A stretch of DNA of 47,092 bases from NCBI GenBank assembly GCA_902802565.1, contig CADCMP010000005.1, positions 1 to 47,092 of the forward strand, in the 5' to 3' direction. Below are positions 32,410 to 40,507 of the stretch, in pieces. The notes beneath the pieces are model-generated. The model was given only the letters and a program-made list of their open reading frames with translations. It did not search any database and had not been told where the DNA came from. The stretch is from Oscillospiraceae bacterium. Lineage in GTDB: Bacteria; Bacillota; Clostridia; Oscillospirales; Oscillospiraceae. A program made the position numbers and the translations under genes. Numbering within the stretch: the stretch's first letter is position 1; each line of letters opens with the position of its first letter.

Positions 32410-33491
32410 AATAATCCTCCTTCGCTTTCCTTCTTCTGAAACAGATCCAGCAGACGACTGGTATTGATGAGCAGCTGCTCGATAAAATCAATTTGAATGG
32501 ATTCGGAGACGATCCTCAGCAGGCTCAGTCTGTTGACGATGAACTCCCGGATGCAGAAAAGCAGCCGTTCATGATATTCCTGTTCGGTCAGGTCATACGG
32601 AGACCCATCCCGCAGTCGGCAGTAATACCAGTGCAGCAGTTCCCGAATCTCCTCATCCGTAATGGCCCCACACTCATACACCAGTAGTTCTGCAACATCG
32701 TGCTCCGGAATCTGATAGCAGGCCAGTTCAAAATCATAAAACAGGACTTCCTCTCCCCGGACAAAAAAGTTGCGGGATGAAAAATCGTTATGTGTAAAGG
32801 TCTTGAATGCATCGTATCGGGCCTCTTCCTCATGAATCCTGTCGATAAACTCATGAAGGGCCCGAATCCGATCCGATCCGTACGTGCGGTTGTTCTCCTC
32901 CTCCCGGAGGTCAAACATCATGTGCAGGCACGGTCTTGCCTTGAAATAGTCTCTGCTGTTGTATTTATTCAGCTGGAGCTTTCCGGCATCTTCGTCCCTG
33001 CCCATATAGAACATATGGAACGGAAGGATTCTATCCAGCACCGCTCGAAGAGCCTTTGCGTCCAGCCCCTGCTCATTCCATGCATAGTACTTGAACAGCA
33101 GATTTTTCGTGCCGCTTCTGCGGTCATCGTAGCAACCGTAATAATCGATCATGGCATTTTTCAGCGAAGAATCGATCTCTCTGTAAAGAACATCTTCCCG
33201 GAGATAGCTTTTGTCATATCCCAGCACTTTTTTATGAAGCACCAGTTCTTTCATCAGCCGAAAATCCTTGCCGCTTACAAGGTTGATGCCGTTTTTCAGC
33301 ACGTTGTTGGATTTGATCTTCAACAGCAACTCCGCGGAACTTCCGTCATCAAACTCAACATCGACGTGATAGATTCCGCAGCGCTTCAATGCGACCAGAT
33401 TATTGATACTGGAGATGCCCTCCAGTTCTTTTTTCTCCATTCTGCGGATCCTTTTTTTCAAGATCCGCTCGATCTGTTTTTCTTCCCTCAT
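32406..33491 (-). CDS. APH-fold phosphotransferase/kinase, first gene of the cluster
   Basis: 361 residues. It has the aminoglycoside-phosphotransferase/choline-kinase fold: catalytic loop FTHNDFSSRNFF with H234-N235-D236 and N241, followed by FYDFELACY with the metal-binding D253. The N-terminal lobe (30-110) has VALKRCGIYHVDVEFDDG and a probable ATP lysine in LLLKIKS. The APH fold covers kinases for antibiotics, choline, sugars and small metabolites, and the substrate cannot be read from the motifs. It starts at an ATG with CAGGAG 6 bases upstream and follows the only clear promoter of the cluster. It overlaps the GNAT gene by 4 bases. A self-resistance role (modifying a toxic product) is possible but unproven. 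Confidence 0.82.
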   Translation of the reverse strand: MREEKQIERILKKRIRRMEKKELEGISSINNLVALKRCGIYHVDVEFDDGSSAELLLKIKSNNVLKNGINLVSGKDFRLMKELVLHKKVLGYDKSYLREDVLYREIDSSLKNAMIDYYGCYDDRRSGTKNLLFKYYAWNEQGLDAKALRAVLDRILPFHMFYMGRDEDAGKLQLNKYNSRDYFKARPCLHMMFDLREEENNRTYGSDRIRALHEFIDRIHEEEARYDAFKTFTHNDFSSRNFFVRGEEVLFYDFELACYQIPEHDVAELLVYECGAITDEEIRELLHWYYCRLRDGSPYDLTEQEYHERLLFCIREFIVNRLSLLRIVSESIQIDFIEQLLINTSRLLDLFQKKESEGGLL

Positions 33492-33544
33492 GTATTTCTC
33501 CTGTGTGAGGTTTTTCTTTATATATTACATTATTAAAAGACGCA

Positions 33545-33572
33545 ATAATACCCCATTTTTTCTTTTTACCAA
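33545..33572 (-). promoter_or_regulatory. Promoter of the eight-gene cluster
   Basis: On the minus strand -35 TTGGTA (33567-33572), a 16-base A-rich spacer and -10 TATTAT (33545-33550), about 54 bases upstream of the kinase gene. It is the only recognisable promoter for the eight genes. No operator palindrome is obvious. Confidence 0.55.
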
Positions 33573-33621
33573 ATAAATCCGTCCGCTGCAATCGTTTTCC
33601 ATTGTTTTCCATTTATTGCTC

Positions 33622-33654
33622 AAAAAACCACAGACAGCCAGTAGCTGTCTGTGG
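33622..33654 (-). terminator. Terminator of the DUF4914 gene
   Basis: On the minus strand CCACAGACAGC pairs with GCTGTCTGTGG (around TACTG) and is followed by six T. Confidence 0.9.
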
Positions 33655-33676
33655 TCATTTCCTCTATATTGGTGAA

Positions 33677-35575
33677 TCATCGGATATTCATCGGCGTGAT
33701 GGCGAGGTATTCCTCCAGGGGGGCATCATTCATTGCCAGTTCAATGATGTTGCGGCCGATGGGGTTGAGCCCGTTGGTATTGAACGGGGCTATCTGCTCT
33801 TTGATGAAGTCTGTCAGGATCTTTGCACCGGCATCATATCCGTCAAAGCCGACCTTGGACTGCAGTTCCGGACGAAGGAACGTTCTGCGGATATGCTGTC
33901 CGTCGATCTTCATGTCTGCAAGGGAATATCCAAACAGCGGGCAGCGCGCTTCCACCAGGTCCTTCATTCGGACATGGCCCGTTCTTCTGGCAAGATATTC
34001 TCTTACCAGCCACTCGCCGGCAAAGCCGATGTGATAGGCGCCGATATACTGGTTAGGGATCAGTACGTTCAGCGTCGCCTGCGTATTCATCATCTGATGA
34101 AGGAGCAGGTTTGCCTGGGTGATCTTCTGTCCTGTGGCGAAGGGCCAGTAGGAACCGACGCCCTCGGCCTTCAGTCCGCTTCCCGCATTGGAATCGGCAA
34201 TGGAAGGATTCTTGAATCCGCGGGGACACACCAGTCTCCACAGCCACGCCAGAGAGATGGGAACGAACTGGACCATTCCCATGATACCGTAATTGGGCTT
34301 TTCCACCGTGGAGGGCGGCATGCGGACGCCAAAGGAGCGGATATTGACTTCCACCGGCTCATTTCCGGGAACGATGTTGTCAATCATCTCGCGGGGAATG
34401 ATCACGCGGGGATTCGTGCACGGTTTTCCGGTAGACTCCTCCACATGTTCCCAGATGAGGCATGTCGCGCCGGGAACGCCGTCCATATTGAAGAATTCCA
34501 GCGGTTCCGGCGGATGGATGCTGATCCGCTCATACATGGGGCTGTTGCCGTAATAGTTGTCGCCGTCCATCCGTAAGAACCATCCGTCTTCCGCGTCCGC
34601 AATGACCAGATGTCCGGACCCGTTCTGCATATCCTTATGCGCGAGGACCATATCGTCTGCGATCGGATGGATCTTACAGGTCTCACTGAGAGTCAGATAG
34701 TGTTTCTCACCGCTGACAGTGTGGGTTCCCACCAGGATCTGTCCGTTATCTTCCTTATGGATCTCTTCCAGCATCTCGCTTTTGCCGCCGCCGGAAGCTC
34801 CCTCATGCATGAACACGACTTCGTTCTCATACGGTGTCTCCAGCAGTGCTGCAGATGCGTGGTTCGTAATCCATCCCTCGTGCTCGCCGATATCCAGCAG
34901 CACGGAAAAGACGCCCTTTTTCGCGGAAGGGCCGGGATACAGGTTGTAGGCAAACACTTCGTGCAGATCCTCGCTGCGCTGATGAACGACAACCTGTTTG
35001 CCTTCAAAGTGTGTAATACGGAACGGCGGAGCCACATAGATGATGGCCCGGGGCTTATAGTTTTCTCCGATCTCATGAATGCCCACGAAGCCCTGCATGT
35101 TGGCAAGAGACAGTGCGAAGAACGCCGCATTGGAGGGACATACCATCAGAGAATCATATCCGTAGTATTTTCCGCCGGCGCGGAAGGGAAGCAGAATTAC
35201 GCTCTGATCCTTAAACCATTCCATGGTCTCTTTGCGCAGTTTGGAAAACTCGTATCCGTAACGGTCTTTGAAATAAGGCTTGTCCGACGGCAGATCATCT
35301 CCGATGGACATGCAGTCGGGATCGCGGCGCCGCATATAGTCTTCCATGAAATTGACAACGGGCCCGTTTTTGCATCTTACGACTTCCGCCTCTTTAAATA
35401 CTCCCTTTCCGGGAATGGTATATGTAACATCGAACCGGGAGCTGTGAGTGGGGCCGAAGCACAGCTCCTCCAGCTGTTCTTTGGTCTCCGGATAACAGCG
35501 CCACTGGCAGTTTGTCACAGCGTCGGTCAGGTCCTCCGGCAGAACAAATCGATTGAAATAGGAGTCTATTAACAC
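33677..35575 (-). CDS. DUF4914 family protein with PEPCK-like P-loop
   Basis: 632 residues from a GTG at 35575, with AGGTGAA upstream. Recognised as DUF4914, a family found in Clostridia and some other anaerobes. A kinase-1a-type P-loop EGASGGGKSE (258-267) followed by HLVIADAEDGWFLRMDGDNY resembles the nucleotide and metal sites of phosphoenolpyruvate carboxykinases, and its size is also PEPCK-like. The rest (MYERISIHPPEPLEFFN, RPELQSKVGFDGYD) is specific to this family. The P-loop and metal motif suggest a nucleotide-dependent kinase or carboxykinase-like enzyme, but the substrate is unknown. It has its own promoter and terminator and sits between the cluster and galK without obvious partners. 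Confidence 0.85.
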   Translation of the reverse strand: MLIDSYFNRFVLPEDLTDAVTNCQWRCYPETKEQLEELCFGPTHSSRFDVTYTIPGKGVFKEAEVVRCKNGPVVNFMEDYMRRRDPDCMSIGDDLPSDKPYFKDRYGYEFSKLRKETMEWFKDQSVILLPFRAGGKYYGYDSLMVCPSNAAFFALSLANMQGFVGIHEIGENYKPRAIIYVAPPFRITHFEGKQVVVHQRSEDLHEVFAYNLYPGPSAKKGVFSVLLDIGEHEGWITNHASAALLETPYENEVVFMHEGASGGGKSEMLEEIHKEDNGQILVGTHTVSGEKHYLTLSETCKIHPIADDMVLAHKDMQNGSGHLVIADAEDGWFLRMDGDNYYGNSPMYERISIHPPEPLEFFNMDGVPGATCLIWEHVEESTGKPCTNPRVIIPREMIDNIVPGNEPVEVNIRSFGVRMPPSTVEKPNYGIMGMVQFVPISLAWLWRLVCPRGFKNPSIADSNAGSGLKAEGVGSYWPFATGQKITQANLLLHQMMNTQATLNVLIPNQYIGAYHIGFAGEWLVREYLARRTGHVRMKDLVEARCPLFGYSLADMKIDGQHIRRTFLRPELQSKVGFDGYDAGAKILTDFIKEQIAPFNTNGLNPIGRNIIELAMNDAPLEEYLAITPMNIR

Positions 35576-35608
35576 AGTTTTTCACCTTTTCTTTGTGTGA
35601 TACTGTCG

Positions 35609-35637
35609 ATTCTACCATCGTTTTTGGTCAAGTTCAA
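35609..35637 (-). promoter_or_regulatory. Sigma-A promoter of the DUF4914 gene
   Basis: On the minus strand -35 TTGAAC (35632-35637), a 17-base spacer and -10 TAGAAT (35609-35614), about 34 bases upstream of the GTG start. Confidence 0.72.
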
Positions 35638-35776
35638 CGAGTAGAATGACCGAATTCTGTAACTTTCGCCCACTTTGTCTTTGTTGCTATTATCACAGTT
35701 TCGCGGTCAATAACGGGAATTGGTCTTTTTTCTCATAAATCGGACCACGGGGTTCCGGAAAACTCCTCCTTTGCGC

Positions 35777-35817
35777 AAAAAAACTGTCTCTGTACCGCAT
35801 ACGATACAGAGACAGTT
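35777..35817 (-). terminator. Terminator of galK
   Basis: On the minus strand AACTGTCTCTGTA pairs with TACAGAGACAGTT and is followed by a T run. It begins 12 bases after the galK stop codon. Confidence 0.9.
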
Positions 35818-35829
35818 GCTTTTTCCGTT

Positions 35830-36906
35830 TCAGATTTTCAGGACCTGGCAGGATCCGCCGCCGAAGCGCGCCTCCATTCCCTTTTTGTATTCTTCGAAAT
35901 ACTCGTTCGGCATCAGAGCCTGGACACACCCGGCAAATCCGCCTCCGTGGACGCGCCACGCGCCTTTTCCTTCCAACAGTTTGGCGCTCAGTTCCAAACC
36001 TTCTTCCAGTTTGGTATCTCCGGTGGCGCTGGTCACGATATTATTCAGATACTGCTCCGAAGATCTGCCCGATTCATTCATAAGTTTCATGTAAGTCTCC
36101 GCGTCCTTGCGGAGGAGAGCATCTCTCATTTTCGGAACTCGATCGTTCTCATCGAAGAAATGTTTTGCCCGGCGGACCGGCCGATAGGACACATCCCATT
36201 CACGGGACCGGAACTCTGCCGGATCGACCTCCGACAGAACGCCTTTGTCAAAAAGGCCTGCAATGTAGGTCATATCGGACGGGATCATCGCATAGGACGT
36301 CTCCAGACCTGCGTGACTGCCTCCGGTATTGGTCAGGCACAGCGTCAGCCCCATCTCGTCAAATCTTGTTTTTATGGGAAGGATCTCATCGGTAGCGAAG
36401 TCCACGTATACACAGGACCCCAGTGAGCTTGCCAGCTGATCCATCAGCCCGCATGGCTTGCCGAAGTGCTGATTTTCCGCCTGCTGTGCCAGTCGTGCGA
36501 TCACGATGGGCTCCAGTTTTCCATCGTTGTAGTAAGCGTTGAGAATCTTTCCCATCAGCACCGCGAATGCAGCGGAAGAGGACAGCCCCGACCCTGCCGG
36601 CAGATTGCTGGTAACGACCGCATCGAATCCGCCGATATCCAGGCAGAAATCCTGCATTGCCGCAGCAACACCGCGGACCAGCGCTCTTGTTGTTCCGAAT
36701 TCCTCCGGTTTAACCTCCAGATATCTCAGACGGATCTCGTCTTCACCAAATCCTTCGGACCGGATCCGAATGACATTGTCATTGTTCTTTGTGCAGTGGG
36801 CGGTAAGGCCGGTGTCTACGGCAGCGGCAATAACTCTTCCCTTCTGATGATCGGTATGATTTCCTGCCAGCTCTGTGCGGCCGGGAGCAAAGAAAACATC
36901 ACTCAT
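35830..36906 (-). CDS. galK: Galactokinase
   Basis: 358 residues. It phosphorylates galactose to galactose 1-phosphate. GHMP motifs: the galactokinase signature is GRTELAGNHTDHQKG (family GRxNLxGEHxDY), the ATP loop is LPAGSGLSSSAAF, and the C-terminal motif is HGGGFAGCVQAL. The N terminus is about 20-30 residues shorter than in many bacterial GalK proteins; an in-frame TAA two codons before the ATG confirms that it really starts here. The variant HTDHQKG is frequent in clostridial members. RBS is weak. No galT or galE is adjacent, so the rest of the Leloir pathway must be elsewhere, or the enzyme serves another sugar. It has its own promoter and terminator. Confidence 0.88.
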   Translation of the reverse strand: MSDVFFAPGRTELAGNHTDHQKGRVIAAAVDTGLTAHCTKNNDNVIRIRSEGFGEDEIRLRYLEVKPEEFGTTRALVRGVAAAMQDFCLDIGGFDAVVTSNLPAGSGLSSSAAFAVLMGKILNAYYNDGKLEPIVIARLAQQAENQHFGKPCGLMDQLASSLGSCVYVDFATDEILPIKTRFDEMGLTLCLTNTGGSHAGLETSYAMIPSDMTYIAGLFDKGVLSEVDPAEFRSREWDVSYRPVRRAKHFFDENDRVPKMRDALLRKDAETYMKLMNESGRSSEQYLNNIVTSATGDTKLEEGLELSAKLLEGKGAWRVHGGGFAGCVQALMPNEYFEEYKKGMEARFGGGSCQVLKI

Positions 36907-36980
36907 TTCTTACCGTTTTTTCCTTTCCTTGTACGCTAATATCTCTCGGTTTCCATTCTGTTGCTAGTATCTATGAGTAA

Positions 36981-37009
36981 ATCATATTACTGCCAAAAAA
37001 CAATGTCAA
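36981..37009 (-). promoter_or_regulatory. Strong sigma-A promoter of galK
   Basis: On the minus strand a perfect -35 TTGACA (37004-37009), a 17-base spacer and -10 TATGAT (36981-36986). It lies about 75 bases upstream of galK. Confidence 0.82.
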
Positions 37010-37077
37010 TGAACGGTATTTTACAATTCTTTCGTTCATTTTGATGTCTTTTTTTGCATTCTGTCAGCCGTCTAGAT

Positions 37078-37090
37078 AGGTGTCTTAACA
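37078..37090 (+). promoter_or_regulatory. Candidate NiaR half-site upstream of pncB
   Basis: AGGTGTCTTAACA shares 11 of 13 positions with the core AGATGTCTTGACA of the palindrome in front of the PfoR-type permease gene. It lies about 50 bases upstream of the probable pncB -35. The outer arms are degenerate here, so it is a weaker site than the one at 39224. Confidence 0.5.
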
Positions 37091-37127
37091 TTATCTCATT
37101 TTTGTCAATGTTTCCCTGCCGTTTTCA

Positions 37128-37156
37128 TTGCTTTGCTTTCCGGCAAAGGATATAAT
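37128..37156 (+). promoter_or_regulatory. Promoter of pncB-niaR
   Basis: -35 TTGCTT (37128-37133), a 17-base spacer and a perfect -10 TATAAT (37151-37156), 31 bases upstream of the pncB start. Confidence 0.65.
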
Positions 37157-37187
37157 TGATACCATCAAACCTCAAGGAGGTATCCTG

Positions 37188-38648
37188 ATGGACAAGACAA
37201 GTAACATTAATTTATCAATGCTGTTCGATTTTTACGAGCTAACCATGGGAAATGGTTATTTCCAGAACAACATGGGAAATGAGATCTCTTATTTTGATGT
37301 ATTCTACCGTTCCGTCCCGGACAAGGGAGGCTTCGCCATTGCCGCAGGTCTGGAACAGGTGATCGATTACATAAAGGATCTTCACTTCAACGAGGAAGAC
37401 ATCGCTTATCTCCGCGGCCGGAATCTCTTTTCCGAAGGATTTTTAGAGTATCTGGCAAACTTCAAGTTTACCGGAGATATCTGGGCAGTCCCCGAAGGAA
37501 CCCCCATCTTCCCCATGGAACCGTTTATGACGGTAAAGGCTCCCACGATCCAGGCCCAGCTCATCGAGACTTATGTTCTGCTGGCACTGAACCACCAGAG
37601 CCTCATCGCCACGAAAGCAAACCGTATTGTCCGTGCCGCCAAAGGCCGTGCCGTGATGGAATTCGGCTCCCGTCGTGCACAGGGAATCACGGCTGCTGTG
37701 ACCGGCGCACGTGCCGCATACATCGGCGGCTGCATCGGAACCGCCTGTGCGGTCTCTGACGAGATCTATGGTGTTCCCGCACTGGGAACCATGGCCCACT
37801 CCTGGGTCCAGATGTTCGATTCCGAATATGAGGCTTTCGTTGCTTACTGCAAATGCTATCCCAACAGCGCCACTTTACTGGTGGACACTTACAATTCTCT
37901 GAAATCCGGTGTTCCCAATGCGATCCGCGCGTTCAATGAGGTCCTGAAACCGCTGGGCATCACAAAATGCGGAATCCGCTTCGACTCCGGCGACATGACC
38001 TATCTTACCGTAAAGGCAAGAAAGATGCTGGATGACGCCGGCTGGCCGGAATGCAAGATCACCGTTTCCAACTCTCTGGACGAGCGTCTGATTACGGAGC
38101 TTCTGCATCAGGGCGCAGCCATCGACAACTTCGGCGTTGGCGAACGTCTCATCACCTCCAGCTCTTCTCCGGTATTCGGCGGCGTATACAAACTGTGCGC
38201 TGTGGAAGCCGACGACGGGACCATCATCCCCAAGATCAAGATCAGCGAAAATACCGCCAAGATCACCAACCCGGGGTTCAAGCATACCTATCGTTTCTAC
38301 GACAAGGAGACCGGAATGGCGGAAGCGGATTATATCTGCCTCCATGATGAGACTGTGGATGACTCTCAGCCCATCACCATCTGCGATCCCGAAGCCCGCT
38401 GGAAAAAGAAGACCTACACCAACTATGTGGCCAAGGAGCTGCTGGTTCCCATTTTCCAGAACGGCAAGCTCGTTTATGAGGTGCCGACGCTCAAGGAGAT
38501 CCAGACATACTGCAAGGAACAGGTGGACAAGCTCTGGCCGGAAGTCAAGCGTTTTGACAACCCGCACAACTACTATGTCGACCTGTCCGAAAACCTGATG
38601 GCACTGAAAGACAGGATGCTTAACGAAAGTTCAGGAAAGGATTCCTAA
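37188..38648 (+). CDS. pncB: Nicotinate phosphoribosyltransferase
   Basis: 486 residues from the ATG at 37188, chosen because a perfect AAGGAGG lies 7 bases upstream; the frame is open to 37128. The enzyme makes nicotinate mononucleotide from nicotinate and PRPP, the entry of the Preiss-Handler NAD route. Visible features are the N-terminal LFDFYELTMGNGYF, the active-site segment EFGSRRAQG, GTMAHSWVQM, CGIRFDSGDMTYLT and DNFGVGERLITSSSSPVFGG. Length is usual for the Firmicutes type. niaR starts two bases after its stop codon, so repressor and enzyme are co-transcribed, which fits feedback control by niacin. Confidence 0.96.
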   Translation: MDKTSNINLSMLFDFYELTMGNGYFQNNMGNEISYFDVFYRSVPDKGGFAIAAGLEQVIDYIKDLHFNEEDIAYLRGRNLFSEGFLEYLANFKFTGDIWAVPEGTPIFPMEPFMTVKAPTIQAQLIETYVLLALNHQSLIATKANRIVRAAKGRAVMEFGSRRAQGITAAVTGARAAYIGGCIGTACAVSDEIYGVPALGTMAHSWVQMFDSEYEAFVAYCKCYPNSATLLVDTYNSLKSGVPNAIRAFNEVLKPLGITKCGIRFDSGDMTYLTVKARKMLDDAGWPECKITVSNSLDERLITELLHQGAAIDNFGVGERLITSSSSPVFGGVYKLCAVEADDGTIIPKIKISENTAKITNPGFKHTYRFYDKETGMAEADYICLHDETVDDSQPITICDPEARWKKKTYTNYVAKELLVPIFQNGKLVYEVPTLKEIQTYCKEQVDKLWPEVKRFDNPHNYYVDLSENLMALKDRMLNESSGKDS

Positions 38649-38650
38649 TA

Positions 38651-39178
38651 ATGACAGCAAAGGTGAGGAGAGAACAACTTCTGCAGATCCTTCTTGATTC
38701 CTCTTCCCCGGTAAGTGCCACAAAGCTTGCCTCCCAGTTTGATGTCAGCCGGCAGATTATCGTGGGTGATATTGCGCTTCTGCGGGCCGCAGGAGAACAG
38801 ATCATCGCAACGCCACGCGGCTACACGATGGCCCAGAGCCGTCGTCCCGCAGGTTATCTCGGATCTGTCGCCTGTGTGCACGAGGAACCGGAAGACATGC
38901 GACAGGAACTGAATATTATGGTCGACAACGGATGTACCGTAGTGGACGTTATCGTGGAACACCCGGTCTACGGGCAGATCATCGGATCGCTGGACATCTC
39001 TTCCCGCTACGATGTTAGCGTGTTTATGGAAAAGATCAACTCGGAACAGGCACAGCCCCTGTCTGCTCTTACCGGCGGAATCCACCTTCATACGCTGTCC
39101 TGCGACGGAAAGGAAACCTACGACCGAACCTGCAGAGAACTGAAGCAGGCGGGCCTGCTTTTTGACGAGAATAGTTAA
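38651..39178 (+). CDS. niaR: NiaR-type transcriptional repressor (HTH_11 plus 3H domain)
   Basis: 175 residues. The N-terminal helix-turn-helix (about 5-60: LASQFDVSRQIIVGDIALLR) is followed by a 3H domain, named for its conserved histidines: H77 (HEEPED), H104 (EHPVYG) and H145/H147 (GGIHLHTL). These ligate a metal next to the nicotinic acid pocket. NiaR proteins repress niacin salvage and uptake genes when nicotinate is present. It starts two bases after pncB. Two candidate operators with the shared core TGTCTTRACA lie upstream of pncB and of the following permease gene. Confidence is high for the family and good for the role, given the neighbour pncB. Confidence 0.93.
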   Translation: MTAKVRREQLLQILLDSSSPVSATKLASQFDVSRQIIVGDIALLRAAGEQIIATPRGYTMAQSRRPAGYLGSVACVHEEPEDMRQELNIMVDNGCTVVDVIVEHPVYGQIIGSLDISSRYDVSVFMEKINSEQAQPLSALTGGIHLHTLSCDGKETYDRTCRELKQAGLLFDENS

Positions 39179-39192
39179 TCTTTTAATTACCG

Positions 39193-39221
39193 TTGACAAA
39201 AAATATCCTGCATTCTATATT
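39193..39221 (+). promoter_or_regulatory. Strong promoter of the PfoR-type permease gene
   Basis: A perfect -35 TTGACA (39193-39198), a 17-base spacer and -10 TATATT (39216-39221). The transcription start would fall inside the palindrome that follows. Confidence 0.82.
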
Positions 39222-39223
39222 GA

Positions 39224-39253
39224 GATACACAGATGTCTTGACACCTGTGTATC
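39224..39253 (+). promoter_or_regulatory. 30-bp palindromic operator, probable NiaR site
   Basis: Arms GATACACAGATGTC and GACACCTGTGTATC are inverted repeats with one mismatch, separated by TT. The palindrome begins two bases after the -10 box and so covers the expected transcription start, the classic place for a repressor. It lies directly downstream of niaR, and its core recurs upstream of pncB. It could also fold as a hairpin in the RNA, but there is no T run after it, so it is not a terminator. Confidence 0.78.
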
Positions 39254-39276
39254 TTATTGTTTTGGAGAATAATCCT

Positions 39277-40395
39277 ATGAGCAAAGTAAAAGCATTCATG
39301 AAGCGCAAGGACATTGAGATTTCCCTGAAGCGCTATGGAATCGATGCATTGGGCGCCATGGCTCAGGGGCTGTTTTGTACCCTGTTGGTCGGCACCATCC
39401 TCAACACGCTCGGTTCCCAGTGTCATATCGGATTCTTAAATGCTCCCATCGTCACCATGGGCAGCGGTGATGCTGCCACAACATATACCATCGGCGGACT
39501 TGCGTCTGCCATGGTCGGTCCCGGTATGGCCGTGGCCATCGGCTATGCGCTGCATGCCCCGGCAATGGTCCTGTTTTCGCTGATCCCCGTAGGATTTGCC
39601 ACCAACGCACTGGGCGGTGCAGGCGGACCTCTTTCGGTATATTTCGTCGCCCTGATCGCTTCCGAATTTGGCAAGGCGGTATCCAAGGAAACCAAGATCG
39701 ACATCCTTGTAACTCCCATCGTCACGATCCTTGTCGGTATCGGACTCGCCTATCTGATTGCCGCTCCCATCGGGCGTGCGGCGACGGCGATCGGTTACTT
39801 CATTATGTGGGCAACCGAACTCCGCCCGTTCCTCATGGGTGTTATCGTCAGCGTGGTCGTCGGTATTGTCCTGACGCTTCCCATCTCCTCTGCCGCCATC
39901 TGTGCAGCTTTCTCTCTGACCGGTCTTGCCGGCGGTGCTGCGGTTGCCGGCTGCTGCGCCAATATGATTGGCTTTGCAGTCATGTCTTTTAAAGAAAACC
40001 GCTGGGGCGGTCTGGTCTCTCAGGGACTGGGAACCTCCATGCTGCAGATGGGCAACATCGTGCGCAACCCGAAGATCTGGATTCCGCCCATTATTGCCTC
40101 TGCCATCACTGGCCCCATCGCCACCTGTCTGTTCAAAATGGAGATGAACGGCACCCCGGTTTCCTCCGGTATGGGTACTTGCGGACTTGTCGGCCCCATT
40201 GGTGTTTGGACCGGCTGGGTCACTCCCAGTGAGGCTGCCATTGCCAACGGCGCTTCCGCCATCACGCCCAATGCCATGAACTGGATCGGCATGATTCTCA
40301 TCTGTTTTGTTCTTCCGGCGATCCTTTCCTGGATCTTCGGGCAGATTGCAAGAAAGATCGGCTGGATCCGCGAAGGAGACCTGACTCTGGAATAA
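39277..40395 (+). CDS. PfoR/EIIC-like membrane permease, candidate niacin transporter
   Basis: 372 residues from the ATG at 39277, with GGAG upstream; the longer open frame would run through the operator. It is a polytopic membrane protein (about nine to ten helices) rich in Gly and Ala: GIDALGAMAQGLFCTLLVGT, TIGGLASAMVGPGMAVAIGY, SGMGTCGLVGPIGVWTGW. This matches the PTS_EIIC_2/PfoR family, EIIC-like proteins usually encoded without EIIA or EIIB partners and of uncertain substrate. Its promoter carries a probable NiaR operator and the gene follows pncB-niaR, so uptake of nicotinate or nicotinamide is the simplest reading. Family call firm; substrate inferred from regulation. Confidence 0.82.
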   Translation: MSKVKAFMKRKDIEISLKRYGIDALGAMAQGLFCTLLVGTILNTLGSQCHIGFLNAPIVTMGSGDAATTYTIGGLASAMVGPGMAVAIGYALHAPAMVLFSLIPVGFATNALGGAGGPLSVYFVALIASEFGKAVSKETKIDILVTPIVTILVGIGLAYLIAAPIGRAATAIGYFIMWATELRPFLMGVIVSVVVGIVLTLPISSAAICAAFSLTGLAGGAAVAGCCANMIGFAVMSFKENRWGGLVSQGLGTSMLQMGNIVRNPKIWIPPIIASAITGPIATCLFKMEMNGTPVSSGMGTCGLVGPIGVWTGWVTPSEAAIANGASAITPNAMNWIGMILICFVLPAILSWIFGQIARKIGWIREGDLTLE

Positions 40396-40411
40396 GGATT
40401 CTCGAAAAACC

Positions 40412-40447
40412 AACTGCCGCAGAGCATCTTCTCTGCGGCAGTTTTTT
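40412..40447 (+). terminator. Terminator of the permease gene
   Basis: AACTGCCGCAGAG pairs with CTCTGCGGCAGTT around CATCTT, followed by TTTT. Confidence 0.92.
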
Positions 40448-40507
40448 GTCTCGACATAATATACAACACATCTTTTCGGCCATGGATCAAATCCAACGGT
40501 TTGCACA

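Noticed and set aside
39224..39253. The long palindrome read as a transcription terminator after niaR
   Set aside because: No T run follows, and it sits right after a strong -10 box, so an operator fits better.
39436..40506. A long minus-strand frame opposite the PfoR-type permease
   Set aside because: The product is Gly/Asp/His-rich as expected from the antisense of a Gly/Ala-rich membrane protein; no promoter or RBS.
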